Below are positions 40,445 to 49,565 of a stretch of 64,000 nucleotides of DNA, piece by piece. Position 1 is the first letter of the stretch. Every line of letters begins with the position of its first letter. The position numbers were made by a program, and so were the translations under genes. The DNA comes from Enterococcus casseliflavus NBRC 100478 (GTDB lineage Bacteria; Bacillota; Bacilli; Lactobacillales; Enterococcaceae): assembly GCF_001544095.1 (NCBI RefSeq), contig NZ_BCPT01000014.1:1-64000 (forward strand), in the 5' to 3' direction. The notes below the pieces were generated by a model, which searched no databases, was not told the origin of the DNA, and was given only the letters and a program-made list of their open reading frames with translations.

Positions 40445-41392
40445 TTAGACCGGCGCTTTGATTCGTTTTTCATACGCCTCCAACCATTCTTTCGTGATGG
40501 GTTCGATCACGGTTGTCTGCTCAGGTCCTGGTGTTGCCATAAAAATAGCAGGCGCTTGATTGGTGGTTGCGACACTAAAGGTAAATTCTACATTGGTTGC
40601 CACCCCCCAGCGACCCTGTTTATCTAAGGCGATCAGCGAGAAGGCGCCGGCTTTGCCGTAGCGCTTCTTCAATCGCGCTTCAAAGTCGTAAACGGCTTGA
40701 TCACATGCTTCTTGCGGTGCTAGCCCTTCTCCCATCAAACGAACGATTTCGTAGGAAAGGCAGCCTTTCATCAAGTCTTCCCCTAACCCTGTGGCAGCGG
40801 CACCGCCGATTTCACTATCCACATAAAAACCAGATCCAGACAAAGGTGAATCGCCAACACGACCGCTTTTTTTCATAAATAAACCAGAACTAGAGGTTCC
40901 TGCTGCCATGCTTTGGTGTTCATCCAGCGCAACTACTCCCACTGTATCGTGGCCGTCATAGGGATCGAGGTTGTTGGCAGCGATCTCTGCTTTGCGCTTT
41001 TCCCAAATGGTTTTGGCTCGCGGTGTCAGCATCTCTTTGGGCTGGAATCCTTCGGCAAGCGCATAAGCGACCGCTCCTTGGCCGATCCGAAAACTATTGA
41101 ATTTCTCCTCACTTAGGCTGCGTGCCACGGAAATAGGATTTTCCACATCGACGATCCCAGCGACGGCACCAATTTTGAAGGTATCACCATCCATGAAGGC
41201 AGCGTCCATTTCCAACACGCCTTCTTCGTTGGGCAGTCCGCCATACCCCACCGATTTATAAAATGGATAATCTTCCACTGCTTTAATGGCTGTTTCTACT
41301 GCATCTTGGCAGGAGCCTTGTTGCTCTAATATTGCTTTAGCAGCGAGCACGCCATCGTGTGCCATCCGCCATGTAGCAATCATTCCCCACAT
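40445..41392 (-). CDS. N4-(beta-N-acetylglucosaminyl)-L-asparaginase (aspartylglucosaminidase)
   Basis: About 315 residues from ATG 41392, which has GGAGGG 6 bases upstream. N-terminal-nucleophile hydrolase: the autocleavage site with the nucleophilic threonine is in DPYDGHDTVGVVALD (Thr about 150 from this start), and RVGDSPLSGSGFYVDSEIGGAAATGLGEDLMKG carries the substrate-pocket pattern (in pieces: GDSPLSGSG, GAAATGLGED). It cleaves GlcNAc from asparagine of glycoproteins. No signal peptide, so it acts inside. First gene of an operon with EIIB, EIIC and a GrdB-like gene, controlled by the promoter and operator at 41424-41457. Confidence 0.9.
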   Translation of the reverse strand: MWGMIATWRMAHDGVLAAKAILEQQGSCQDAVETAIKAVEDYPFYKSVGYGGLPNEEGVLEMDAAFMDGDTFKIGAVAGIVDVENPISVARSLSEEKFNSFRIGQGAVAYALAEGFQPKEMLTPRAKTIWEKRKAEIAANNLDPYDGHDTVGVVALDEHQSMAAGTSSSGLFMKKSGRVGDSPLSGSGFYVDSEIGGAAATGLGEDLMKGCLSYEIVRLMGEGLAPQEACDQAVYDFEARLKKRYGKAGAFSLIALDKQGRWGVATNVEFTFSVATTNQAPAIFMATPGPEQTTVIEPITKEWLEAYEKRIKAPV

Positions 41393-41423
41393 AAATATCC
41401 CTCCATCTTTCATAGCGCTTTCA

Positions 41424-41447
41424 AGTATATTCTATACGGTATATACT
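41424..41447. promoter_or_regulatory. GntR-type operator upstream of aga operon
   Basis: Inverted repeat AGTATAT, 8 bases, GTATATACT. The same pattern with identical arms lies at 44467-44490. It covers the -10 box and most of the spacer of the promoter here. Confidence 0.7.
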
Positions 41448-41457
41448 ACTATGTCTA
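41429..41457 (-). promoter_or_regulatory. promoter of the aga-PTS operon
   Basis: Minus strand TAGACA (41457-41452), 17-base spacer, TAGAAT (41434-41429), about 37 bases before the start codon. Confidence 0.6.
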
Positions 41458-41516
41458 TACTAAAAAAAGAGTTTCTCAAAAAAATTGGAAAAACTCTTCT
41501 TCGTTCGTGTCTTCGC

Positions 41517-42818
41517 TTATTTTGACAGTGCTTGTAAGCTGCGCAAATAAATTTCAAGATTCGTCCGTAGATCGGCAACCGCCATGTACTCATCTTGGTT
41601 ATGAGCGATCCCTTTTTGCCCTGGAAAAGACGGACCAAAAGCAAGGATGTTTGGCATCTTGCGGGCATAGGTTGCTCCTGTAGTCGTCACGGGGGTTGGA
41701 TCATTGCCCGTTACTTGGTGATAGATCGTCGATAGCTTTTGGATTTCGGGAACATCTTTTGATCGGCAGAACCCTGGAATGCTGCGAAGGATCGTAAGGC
41801 TTGCCCCTTTTGGCAATGCCTTTTGCACCCCAGCGAGCACTTGTTCCTCCGTTACCGATACAGGATAGCGAAAGGCCACTTCTAACGCTAGTCCACTTGC
41901 TGATTTTTGGAGAACCACAGGGGTCAAGATCAATTTTCCTGAGTCGGCATCTTCTAGTACTAAATCAAGGCCTTCGCCATAGTGCTGCTGGTGAAAACTT
42001 TGGGTGATCCACTGCAAAGCTGCTTGCAATGACGGTGTCTCCGCTAGTCGCGGTGCCGCTTGCTGCGCAAGTTTTGTAATGGCATTGTCCCCTAGCTCAG
42101 GGGCATTGCTAGGGGAGCGTTTGCCTAGTGCTTCAAAGGACTGGCTGCCTACGGTTACCGATAGGTGGTCTGGCACATGATCGCAGAATTGATCGCCAGA
42201 AAACGCAGCTAACAGCTGCTGTTCTTGGACGGGCAATGGAAAATCAAGTTGCACATTGACGACACCCCGTTCGCCGTAAACCACTGGATACTTGCAGTCT
42301 GGCGTAAAACCAAAACGCGGTGGCTGCTCAACCGCTAGATAATGCGGGATATCCGACATGCCGCTTTCTTCATCTGTACCGAAAATGATCCGCAGCGGTA
42401 ATTGCGGTTGATGACCAAGGTCTTTCAATAATTTCATGGCAAACAAACAGCTGATGATCGGCCCTTTGTTATCTAAGATCCCTCGGCCATAAAAGTTGCC
42501 GTCTTTTTCAGTTAGTGCAAACGGTGGGTAGCTCCAGCCAGAACCTGCCGAGACGACATCCAAGTGTCCTAACACACCGATATAGTCGGTATCCGTTGGT
42601 CCCCAATGGGCATAGCCGATCGCATCATCGATGACCGTTGTTTGAAACCCGTATGCTGCGCTTTTTTCCATGACGTATGCTAACACTTCTCGTGGTCCTA
42701 TGCCATAAGGCGCATGAGGCGCCGGCTCACCTTTGACGCTTGCGATCTGCATCACCTCGCTCAAAAGCGTGAGAAATTCTGACCAATTGGCTTCAATACT
42801 TGCTGTGAGTGGATCCAT
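41517..42818 (-). CDS. M20-family dipeptidase (PepV-like)
   Basis: About 433 residues from ATG 42818 (GAGGTG 6 bases upstream; an upstream GTG adds three). Metallopeptidase of the M20 family: YIGVLGHLDVVSAG with the first metal ligand, GRGILDNKGPIISC, GTDEESGMSDIPHY with the catalytic and metal-binding glutamates, and a final SFPGQKGIAHNQDEY. It cleaves dipeptides, such as those left after protein and glycopeptide breakdown. Third gene of the yitT-gntR operon; it lies 16 bases after gntR. Confidence 0.88.
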   Translation of the reverse strand: MDPLTASIEANWSEFLTLLSEVMQIASVKGEPAPHAPYGIGPREVLAYVMEKSAAYGFQTTVIDDAIGYAHWGPTDTDYIGVLGHLDVVSAGSGWSYPPFALTEKDGNFYGRGILDNKGPIISCLFAMKLLKDLGHQPQLPLRIIFGTDEESGMSDIPHYLAVEQPPRFGFTPDCKYPVVYGERGVVNVQLDFPLPVQEQQLLAAFSGDQFCDHVPDHLSVTVGSQSFEALGKRSPSNAPELGDNAITKLAQQAAPRLAETPSLQAALQWITQSFHQQHYGEGLDLVLEDADSGKLILTPVVLQKSASGLALEVAFRYPVSVTEEQVLAGVQKALPKGASLTILRSIPGFCRSKDVPEIQKLSTIYHQVTGNDPTPVTTTGATYARKMPNILAFGPSFPGQKGIAHNQDEYMAVADLRTNLEIYLRSLQALSK

Positions 42819-42843
42819 TGTCTTCACCTCTAAAGGATTGATT

Positions 42844-43572
42844 TTATTTTTGACGCACTAATGTATTTTTGAAGGTATATTTGTCTGCTCGGTAATAGGA
42901 TGTATCGTATAAGATCGGTTTGGCTGATGCGGAATAGGTCATCGAATGGACCAAAAGCATCGGTTCCTCTTGAGGCACCTGTAAAAGTTTCGCAATATCG
43001 GCCGGACTTTTCACAGCTTCCACCTCTTGATGGGAATAACCAATCTCGATGTTGGCTTCAATGACTTGATACAAAGACGACTCTAATTGAGCTTTCGTGA
43101 GTTCTGCGGTGTCTTCTTGCAGATAGCGTTTCAGTACGTAAAGATTTTCCACCGTCATCGGCTCATCATCAAAGTAGCGCAAGCGCACCAAATAAACGAT
43201 TGGTTCCTTGGCGTAATCGCCAAACAGCTGACCAATCTCTATCGGGAGCTCTTTGACGGTTTCGATATGCAAAACTTCCGTACGGGTCTTTTTCCCTTGG
43301 ATTTTGGCAGTCTCGGTAAAACTTTGGAGCCCGCCAGAGCCGCTTTGGATCTTGGGCTGTTTCATGACATAGGTTCCTTTGCCTTTTTCTTTCACTAACA
43401 AATTCTGGCCAATCAATAGATCGATGGCTTTGCGCACCGTTAAACGGCTGCACTGAAATTCCTCTGCTAAATCATAATCGGAAGGAAGCTTTTGGCTCGT
43501 CACGTACGTACCTTCATGAACCCGTTGCGCAATCTGCTGGGCAACTTCTTGAAATACTGCTTGTTTTTTCAA
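42844..43572 (-). CDS. GntR-family (HutC-type) regulator
   Basis: 242 residues. N-terminal winged helix (VHEGTYVTSQKLPSDYDLAEEFQCSRLTVRKAIDLLIGQNLLVKEKGKGTYV region) and a C-terminal UTRA effector domain (about 80-240). UTRA-type GntR proteins often sense GlcNAc-6-phosphate or other sugar derivatives. It lies between yitT and the peptidase gene and very likely binds the twin operators at 41424-41447 and 44467-44490, including its own promoter. Confidence 0.9.
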   Translation of the reverse strand: MKKQAVFQEVAQQIAQRVHEGTYVTSQKLPSDYDLAEEFQCSRLTVRKAIDLLIGQNLLVKEKGKGTYVMKQPKIQSGSGGLQSFTETAKIQGKKTRTEVLHIETVKELPIEIGQLFGDYAKEPIVYLVRLRYFDDEPMTVENLYVLKRYLQEDTAELTKAQLESSLYQVIEANIEIGYSHQEVEAVKSPADIAKLLQVPQEEPMLLVHSMTYSASAKPILYDTSYYRADKYTFKNTLVRQK

Positions 43573-43598
43573 CGTCTCTCCTACTTTCTTTCACTTTG

Positions 43599-44441
43599 CT
43601 ACCATTCATAAAACGATCGATTGGCACTGACGCCAGAAGAAACACTGACAAATGCTTGTTCATCGATTCCTTGGATCATGCCTTCGACAGTCTTGAGTTC
43701 TCTATGGGAAATGACCAGTAATAATAGTTTTTTCTGTTGATGATCAAATCCACCTTCGACATCGTTGATGACCGTGATGCCTCGCTGCAAGGCACATTGC
43801 AACGTCGTAATGACGGGTTCTGCTTTTTCTGTAACGACCAGCAGCTGTACACGCCGCTGCTTCAGGTTGACGTAGTCGACCATCCGCCCACTGATGAAGA
43901 AGGAAATGGCACTATAAAAAGCATAAGACCAGCCAAAGATCAGCCCAGCTGCTAGCTGCAAACTGACATTGAAGCCTATAAAGAAACTGCCGATACTTCT
44001 ACCAGTGGCTTTTTTCACTAAAATCCCTAAAATGTCAAGCCCACCCGTTGAAAAATCGTCGTTCAATGTCAAGCCAACCGACACCCCGTGCAGCAATCCG
44101 CCAAACACGGCACAGATCACCGGATCGGTCGTTAAAGCAATGACCGGTACCACCTTCATCATAACAGAAGACAGGACGACGGTACAAACCGTCATGATGG
44201 TAAATTCTCGATCGATTTTGACCCAAGCAACCGCTAACAATGGCGCATTAAAAAAAAGCACCAAAAGCGGGATCGAAAGCTGCAGATTCAACTGCTCATC
44301 TAAAAGCTGCGACAACAATTGCGACAAACCAGTGATCCCACTCGCATAAATATTTCCCGGCAGCCAAAAGAGATTTAGGGCAATCGACGACAGCAATGCA
44401 TAGATCAAAGCAACAAGCATTCGTTTTCTATAACGTGCCAT
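43599..44441 (-). CDS. YitT-family membrane protein
   Basis: 280 residues, five or so hydrophobic segments in the first 180 residues, then a soluble C-terminal domain (about 200-280, TVINDVEGGFDHQQKKLLLLVISHRELKTVEGMI in part) of the DUF2179 type that ends many YitT proteins. The family's transport substrate is not established. First gene of the operon with gntR and the dipeptidase, so it may move a compound of the same pathway. Confidence 0.85.
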   Translation of the reverse strand: MARYRKRMLVALIYALLSSIALNLFWLPGNIYASGITGLSQLLSQLLDEQLNLQLSIPLLVLFFNAPLLAVAWVKIDREFTIMTVCTVVLSSVMMKVVPVIALTTDPVICAVFGGLLHGVSVGLTLNDDFSTGGLDILGILVKKATGRSIGSFFIGFNVSLQLAAGLIFGWSYAFYSAISFFISGRMVDYVNLKQRRVQLLVVTEKAEPVITTLQCALQRGITVINDVEGGFDHQQKKLLLLVISHRELKTVEGMIQGIDEQAFVSVSSGVSANRSFYEW

Positions 44442-44466
44442 GTTTTTCCTCCTCCACTTCGCTTTT

Positions 44467-44490
44467 AGTATATATCATTAAGTATATACT
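44467..44490. promoter_or_regulatory. GntR-type operator upstream of yitT operon
   Basis: AGTATAT, 8 bases, GTATATACT, the same pattern and spacing as at 41424-41447. It covers the -10 box and the whole spacer of the yitT promoter. Confidence 0.7.
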
Positions 44491-44495
44491 GTCAC
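44467..44495 (-). promoter_or_regulatory. promoter of the yitT-gntR operon
   Basis: Minus strand GTGACA (44495-44490), 17-base spacer, TATACT (44472-44467). Confidence 0.65.
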
Positions 44496-44606
44496 GCAGA
44501 AAAAGTAGGCGAAATGAGGGGGAAAACAGGAACGAAGCAAGGTAAAAACACGCCAAAATCAAGGAGAAAAACGTTGGTATCAAAGGTTTTTTAAGATTTT
44601 TTTAAA

Positions 44607-44648
44607 GCGAGTAAATCACTTGAAATTCGCTAAAAAATGAATAAAATA
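44607..44648 (+). promoter_or_regulatory. hsp20 promoter with inverted repeat
   Basis: TTGAAA (44621-44626), 16-base spacer, TAAAAT (44643-44648). A short inverted repeat AGCGA / TCGCT (44607-44611, 44628-44632) straddles the -35 box. No consensus CIRCE or CtsR box was seen. Confidence 0.45.
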
Positions 44649-44688
44649 AAAAGTGTAAAAACAAAAGAATAAAGAAAGGATGATTCTT

Positions 44689-45120
44689 ATGACACATGAG
44701 ATTGTGCCACGCCGCTCAGATTCATACAGTATGACACCTTTTGATTTCTTTGAAGATTTTGGCCGCAGTTTTTTTGATGGGTTTAAATCGAACCTGATCA
44801 AAACCGATATTCACGAGAATGACAAGGAATTTCTCGTTGAAGCAGAACTGCCTGGCATCCCTAAAGAAAATATTCAAGTAACCTATGAAAATGGGGTTTT
44901 AACGATTACGGGACAACACCAGACGGATCATGCGACCGAAGATGAAAAAGGACGTCTGGTTCGCAGCGAGCGCAGCTTGACAAGCGTTCGGCGGCAATAC
45001 CTGTTAGAAAACGTCAAAGAGGATGAAATCAAAGCCTCTTACGCTGAAGGAATTTTGAAATTGACGTTGCCAAAAGACCAAGGCAAACAAGCGTCAAAGA
45101 AACTGATTCCGATCGAGTAA
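44689..45120 (+). CDS. Hsp20-family small heat-shock protein
   Basis: About 143 residues from ATG 44689 (AAAGGA 8 bases upstream). Alpha-crystallin domain from about 40 to 130, opening with [20 protein letters not shown] and ending with [11 protein letters not shown], followed by the KLIPIE tail with the I-x-I-like motif used for oligomer contacts. It holds unfolding proteins in solution. Single gene with its own promoter and a strong terminator. Confidence 0.95.
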   Translation: MTHEIVPRRSDSYSMTPFDFFEDFGRSFFDGFKSNLIKTDIHENDKEFLVEAELPGIPKENIQVTYENGVLTITGQHQTDHATEDEKGRLVRSERSLTSVRRQYLLENVKEDEIKASYAEGILKLTLPKDQGKQASKKLIPIE

Positions 45121-45132
45121 CGAAGGCAATCA

Positions 45133-45187
45133 AAGCACCGCAGCAAAACGAGCGATCTCTGTTTTGCTGCGGTGCTTGTTTTATTTT
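45133..45187 (+). terminator. hsp20 terminator
   Basis: Perfect 17-bp stem (45133-45149 with 45161-45177), 11-base loop, T-rich tail. Confidence 0.85.
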
Positions 45188-45205
45188 AGAAACTGTCCGA
45201 CTACT

Positions 45206-45244
45206 AAAAAAAATGCACCGTCGCTTCTGAGAAAGCGACGGTGC
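45206..45244 (-). terminator. terminator after yajC
   Basis: Perfect 12-bp stem GCACCGTCGCTT / AAGCGACGGTGC, 6-base loop, eight U on the minus strand. Confidence 0.85.
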
Positions 45245-45252
45245 GTTTGTGC

Positions 45253-45594
45253 TTATTCTTTGGTTTCGTCTTGGATGCTCGTTGCGTCTTCGACATCAGC
45301 TGGTTCGATTTGTGTCTCAACGGATGCAACAGTTCCGGGTTTCACTGTGCGGATCGCTGAACGATCAAACTCTAAGAAAATTCCTTCACAGTCGATGATC
45401 ACGGTGCTTTTTTCTGTGTTGACTTCAGAAAGAACGCCGTGGAGTCCGCCGATGGTTACGACTTCATCGCCAGCTTTCATATTTTCTAAAAGATTTTTAC
45501 GCTCTTGCTGTTGTTTCTTTTGTGAACGACTCATAAAGAACCACATTGCCACTAAAGCAACCAGCATAAAGAGCATTGGTAAAGATTGTGCCAT
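45253..45594 (-). CDS. yajC: preprotein translocase accessory subunit YajC
   Basis: About 113 residues. One N-terminal span (LPMLFMLVALVAMWFFM), then RSQKKQQQERKNLLENMKAGDEVVTIGGLHGVLSEV, typical of YajC. It associates with SecDF at the membrane. It follows tgt as usual in Firmicutes. The start at ATG 45594 has GAGGTG upstream; a GTG three codons earlier is possible. Confidence 0.93.
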   Translation of the reverse strand: MAQSLPMLFMLVALVAMWFFMSRSQKKQQQERKNLLENMKAGDEVVTIGGLHGVLSEVNTEKSTVIIDCEGIFLEFDRSAIRTVKPGTVASVETQIEPADVEDATSIQDETKE

Positions 45595-45677
45595 TTTTTT
45601 CACCTCGATTTATTTTCTTTCCTATAAGATACTTTATCAGAATTCCTCTATTATTCCCACCATTTTAGTAGAGAATG

Positions 45678-46823
<1,146 letters not shown>

Positions 46824-47021
46824 TCATTTCCCTACTTTCTCTCTATACTCGATTAACTGTGCAACGCTATCTATGATAAGGGTTGCCCTTACATTTTGCA
46901 AGGAAGTTTAAAGAAACTAAGAGTATTTTCTCCTAGTCATGCGAAACATCTATTACTTTTTTTTGAAGATTTAGCGAAAGTTTGCTATCATGTTATTTAT
47001 ATTGAAGGGAGGTTTTTTGAA

Positions 47022-47732
47022 ATGAAATCAAATAGAGAACTAAAAGCAGAAGCAAAAGCAATCCTGAGAGGCCGCTGGAAAGACAGTGTTTTGATGTGTA
47101 TTGTACCGACTTTGATCTCGATCGCTATCGCATTCGTCATTATCGTCCTTACTGTTATTCCATTGTATCAAAGCGGTATGTTCAATGATCTTGGTTCTAC
47201 CGATGCAGTCAATTCCGCTGGCGGCAGTGGTGGCAGTGGCGGCGGCGGTTTGATCAGCGGTCTATTTTCTGCCTTATTCGGTGCTGGGATCTCTTGGACT
47301 TTCCTTGATCTTTTACGCGGTAAAAAACAGTCGATCCAACCCTTTTCTGATGTCTTTCGTGGCTTCAGTGGTGCTTTCGTGTTAGGGATCATCGTCATTT
47401 ATATTTTGTCGACTATCTTCACGACGTTGTGGACATTCCTGTTTATCATTCCTGGGATCATCAAAGCTTATTCTTATTCTCAAGCATATTTTGTCTTTTA
47501 TGATACTTATGAAGAAACTGGCATGCGACCAGATTTTCTCAGCTGCATCACAGGTAGCCGTCATTTAATGAGAGGCTACAAAGGTCAACTGTTCATCCTT
47601 GATCTGAGCTTCATCGGCTGGCACATTTTGGCCATCATGACTGCAGGAATCGGCTACTTATGGCTGACACCTTACATCAGTGCAACCAAAGCAGCGTTTT
47701 ATGACAATCTGCCTAAACGAGCACTTGCTTAA
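47022..47732 (+). CDS. DUF975 integral membrane protein
   Basis: About 236 residues from ATG 47022 (GGGAGG 10 bases upstream); the frame is open to 46896 but without a ribosome-binding site. Opens with MKSNRELKAEAKAILRGRWKDSV, the family's signature, then about five hydrophobic segments. A glycine/serine-rich loop (SAGGSGGSGGGG) near residue 65-80 is unusual. Function unknown. Followed by a clear terminator. Confidence 0.85.
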   Translation: MKSNRELKAEAKAILRGRWKDSVLMCIVPTLISIAIAFVIIVLTVIPLYQSGMFNDLGSTDAVNSAGGSGGSGGGGLISGLFSALFGAGISWTFLDLLRGKKQSIQPFSDVFRGFSGAFVLGIIVIYILSTIFTTLWTFLFIIPGIIKAYSYSQAYFVFYDTYEETGMRPDFLSCITGSRHLMRGYKGQLFILDLSFIGWHILAIMTAGIGYLWLTPYISATKAAFYDNLPKRALA

Positions 47733-47734
47733 AA

Positions 47735-47759
47735 GATCGGTTCGCCGGTCTTTTTTTTT
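47735..47759 (+). terminator. terminator of the DUF975 gene
   Basis: Stem GATCGG / CCGGTC (one G-T pair), TTCG loop, nine T. Confidence 0.85.
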
Positions 47760-47780
47760 GAGGAAAACGACCTTTTTCTT

Positions 47781-47809
47781 TTGCAAACGCTTCCGTTTCG
47801 TGTTATAGT
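47781..47809 (+). promoter_or_regulatory. strong promoter of an ncRNA candidate, overlapping a cre-like site
   Basis: TTGCAA (47781-47786), 17-base spacer, TATAGT (47804-47809). TTGCAAACGCTTCCG at 47781-47795 resembles the cre consensus with two mismatches, so CcpA control is possible. Confidence 0.65.
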
Positions 47810-47815
47810 ATACGT

Positions 47816-48179
47816 GTAAGGAAGGTAGCAACTCTGTTGGTGGTTTTCGTAAATATCGCAAACTCAATCTACTAAAAGTTGTTGAACGTACAAGTTTCAC
47901 CTAGTACCAAACGTGTAAAGTAACAAGAAGAAAAACGTAACAAGGATCGAACATTTCCATATCGAAAAATGATACGTCTCATTTTGTATCGGAATACACG
48001 AAACATGTGTAAGTTTGTAAATGAAAACAAATTTTCGAGAAACATTGCTTTGCATGGACCACAAAAAGCGACCACCACTTATACCTTCCTCTAGTAGTAA
48101 GCTGGGCGACAAAAAAGCAGTTCTAAAAGTTGAGAAATTGTTTCAACTTAAAGAGCCGCTTACGTCGCTCAGTTTTTTT
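47816..48179 (+). ncRNA. unidentified structured non-coding RNA candidate
   Basis: About 360 bases with own promoter and a terminator-like 3' end, between convergent DUF975 and queA genes. No ORF with a ribosome-binding site fits. The 3' part is closed by an 11-bp pairing AGCTGGGCGAC (48100-48110) with GTCGCTCAGTT (48164-48174, two G-U), enclosing a 7-bp hairpin at 48129-48147, then seven T (48173-48179). The 5' part contains GGAAGGTAGCAAC, similar to one strand of the SRP-RNA tip, but the partner strand is missing. It does not carry the marks of tmRNA, RNase P RNA or a riboswitch that I can recognise. Confidence 0.6.
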
Positions 48180-48181
48180 GT

Positions 48182-49213
48182 TTATTTTAAGAACATCGCA
48201 TCGCCAAAGCTAAAGAAGCGATACCGCTCATCGATGGCATGCTGGTAGGCAGAAAGTGTTAGGTCGCGTCCTGCAAAGGCACTGACTAACATCACTAAGG
48301 TTGATTTTGGTAAATGGAAGTTGGTAGAAAAAGCTTCCACGATTTTAAACTGATAGCCTGGCGTGATAAAAATACTCGTCCACCCACTATCGGCTTTGAT
48401 TTGCCCATCAAACTTAGTCCCAATGGTTTCTAACGTACGGATCGAAGTCGTTCCGACTGCAACGATCTTGCCGCCATTTGCCCGAACCTCGTTCAATTGA
48501 GCGGCAGCTTCTTCTGTCAAACGGTAAAATTCGCTGTGCATCTCATGATCAGCGATATTATCGACACTCACTGGACGAAACGTTCCTAAACCAACGTGCA
48601 AAGTCAGATAAACCAGCTTGACGCCTTTTGCTGCGATCTGCTCCAGCAATTCTGGGGTAAAATGCAAGCCGGCAGTTGGTGCAGCAGCTGAGCCGTTTTC
48701 TTTGGCATAAACCGTTTGATAGCGGTCTGGGTCTTCTAGCCGTTCTTTGATGTAAGGCGGTAACGGCATTTCGCCAAGTGATTCCAGAATCTCTAAAAAG
48801 ATTCCTTTGTATTGAAAACGAATGATCCGGCCGCCGTGATCGAGCTCTTCTTCCACCACTGCCTCTAATCGTCCGTCGCCAAAGGTGATCTTCGTGCCGA
48901 CTTTGGCTCTTTTGGCTGGCTTGATCAAGGTTTCCCACGTATCCCCTTCAATATTATTCAGTAAAAGGATTTCTAAATGAGCACCTGTTTCTTGTTTTTC
49001 GCCATAGATACGAGCTGGTAATACCCGCGTATCATTCATCACCAAAGCATCCCCTGGTGCCAATTCATCAATGATGTTATAGAAGTGCTTGTCCTCAAAT
49101 TTGCCAGTCTCACGGTCAACCACTAATAAACGGGAACTTGAGCGATCGCTTAATGGCGTTTGGGCGATCAGTTCTTCCGGTAATTCAAAATCAAAATCTT
49201 CAGTTGTAAGCAT
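48182..49213 (-). CDS. queA: tRNA preQ1(34) S-adenosylmethionine ribosyltransferase-isomerase
   Basis: 343 residues. Typical start [28 protein letters not shown] and conserved [12 protein letters not shown] and [12 protein letters not shown] stretches. It transfers the ribose of SAM to preQ1 on tRNA, giving epoxyqueuosine, the step after Tgt. Confidence 0.96.
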   Translation of the reverse strand: MLTTEDFDFELPEELIAQTPLSDRSSSRLLVVDRETGKFEDKHFYNIIDELAPGDALVMNDTRVLPARIYGEKQETGAHLEILLLNNIEGDTWETLIKPAKRAKVGTKITFGDGRLEAVVEEELDHGGRIIRFQYKGIFLEILESLGEMPLPPYIKERLEDPDRYQTVYAKENGSAAAPTAGLHFTPELLEQIAAKGVKLVYLTLHVGLGTFRPVSVDNIADHEMHSEFYRLTEEAAAQLNEVRANGGKIVAVGTTSIRTLETIGTKFDGQIKADSGWTSIFITPGYQFKIVEAFSTNFHLPKSTLVMLVSAFAGRDLTLSAYQHAIDERYRFFSFGDAMFLK

Positions 49214-49244
49214 GTTGTTCCTCTCTTTCCCTAAATTCTTCTCT

Positions 49245-49253
49245 ATTCTAGCA
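49245..49253 (-). promoter_or_regulatory. extended -10 promoter of queA
   Basis: TGCTAGAAT on the minus strand, about 35 bases before the start codon, with only a poor -35 box (TTCAAT). The 352-base gap 49214-49565 holds this promoter, a hairpin at 49345-49375 and the opuC promoter; no gene was seen. Confidence 0.4.
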
Positions 49254-49344
49254 TGTTTTTATAAAAATTGAAAAAACAGCTTTTTATTCTGCCCTTTCTT
49301 AGAAAAAAATAAAGAGACTGCTGCCAAGGCGTTCTGCAAAAAAG

Positions 49345-49375
49345 CCCCCTTTTTCCCAATGAAAAATAACGGGGG
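49345..49375. other. hairpin CCCCC...GGGGG in the queA-opuC gap
   Basis: Arms CCCCC (49345-49349) and GGGGG (49371-49375) with TTTTTC/GAAAAA pairing inside. No T run follows, so it is not an ordinary terminator. Confidence 0.35.
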
Positions 49376-49480
49376 ATCTTCGCCGTTTCTTTTCCCTATG
49401 CATCGCTCCTTAATTTGGACTTGCTTATGGCGCTATTTTCGGTTTTGTCTATACAATTATGAAAAAAATGGGCAGATTAT

Positions 49481-49509
49481 TTGAATAACAAGGGACTTTT
49501 CGGCATACT
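49481..49509 (+). promoter_or_regulatory. promoter of the opuC operon
   Basis: TTGAAT (49481-49486), 17-base spacer, CATACT (49504-49509), about 57 bases before the start codon. Confidence 0.55.
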
Positions 49510-49565
49510 TAGTACAGATTCTAAGCCATTATTCAGATTGCTTAAATAAAAATAGAGGTGACATC

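Noticed and set aside
44500-44690. CIRCE or CtsR operator before hsp20
   Set aside because: No TTAGCACTC/GAGTGCTAA or GGTCAAA repeats are present; only a short AGCGA/TCGCT inverted repeat.
46896-47021. Longer N-terminus of the DUF975 protein
   Set aside because: Family signature starts at 47022 and only that ATG has a strong ribosome-binding site.
47816-47850. GGAAGGTAGCAAC stretch as a possible SRP RNA
   Set aside because: The matching strand of the SRP RNA tip hairpin (GUCAGG-type) is missing, and length and place do not fit.
48100-48179. 3' end of the RNA as a tracrRNA of a Cas9 system
   Set aside because: No CRISPR repeats and no cas genes in the window; only a loose likeness of the hairpin ends.
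48021-48248. ORF of 75 codons inside the ncRNA candidate, running into queA on the other strand
   Set aside because: No ribosome-binding site, no recognisable protein pattern, and it crosses the terminator of the RNA and the end of queA.
49316-49400. Terminator between queA and opuC
   Set aside because: The two genes diverge, so no transcript end is expected, and the hairpin has no T run.
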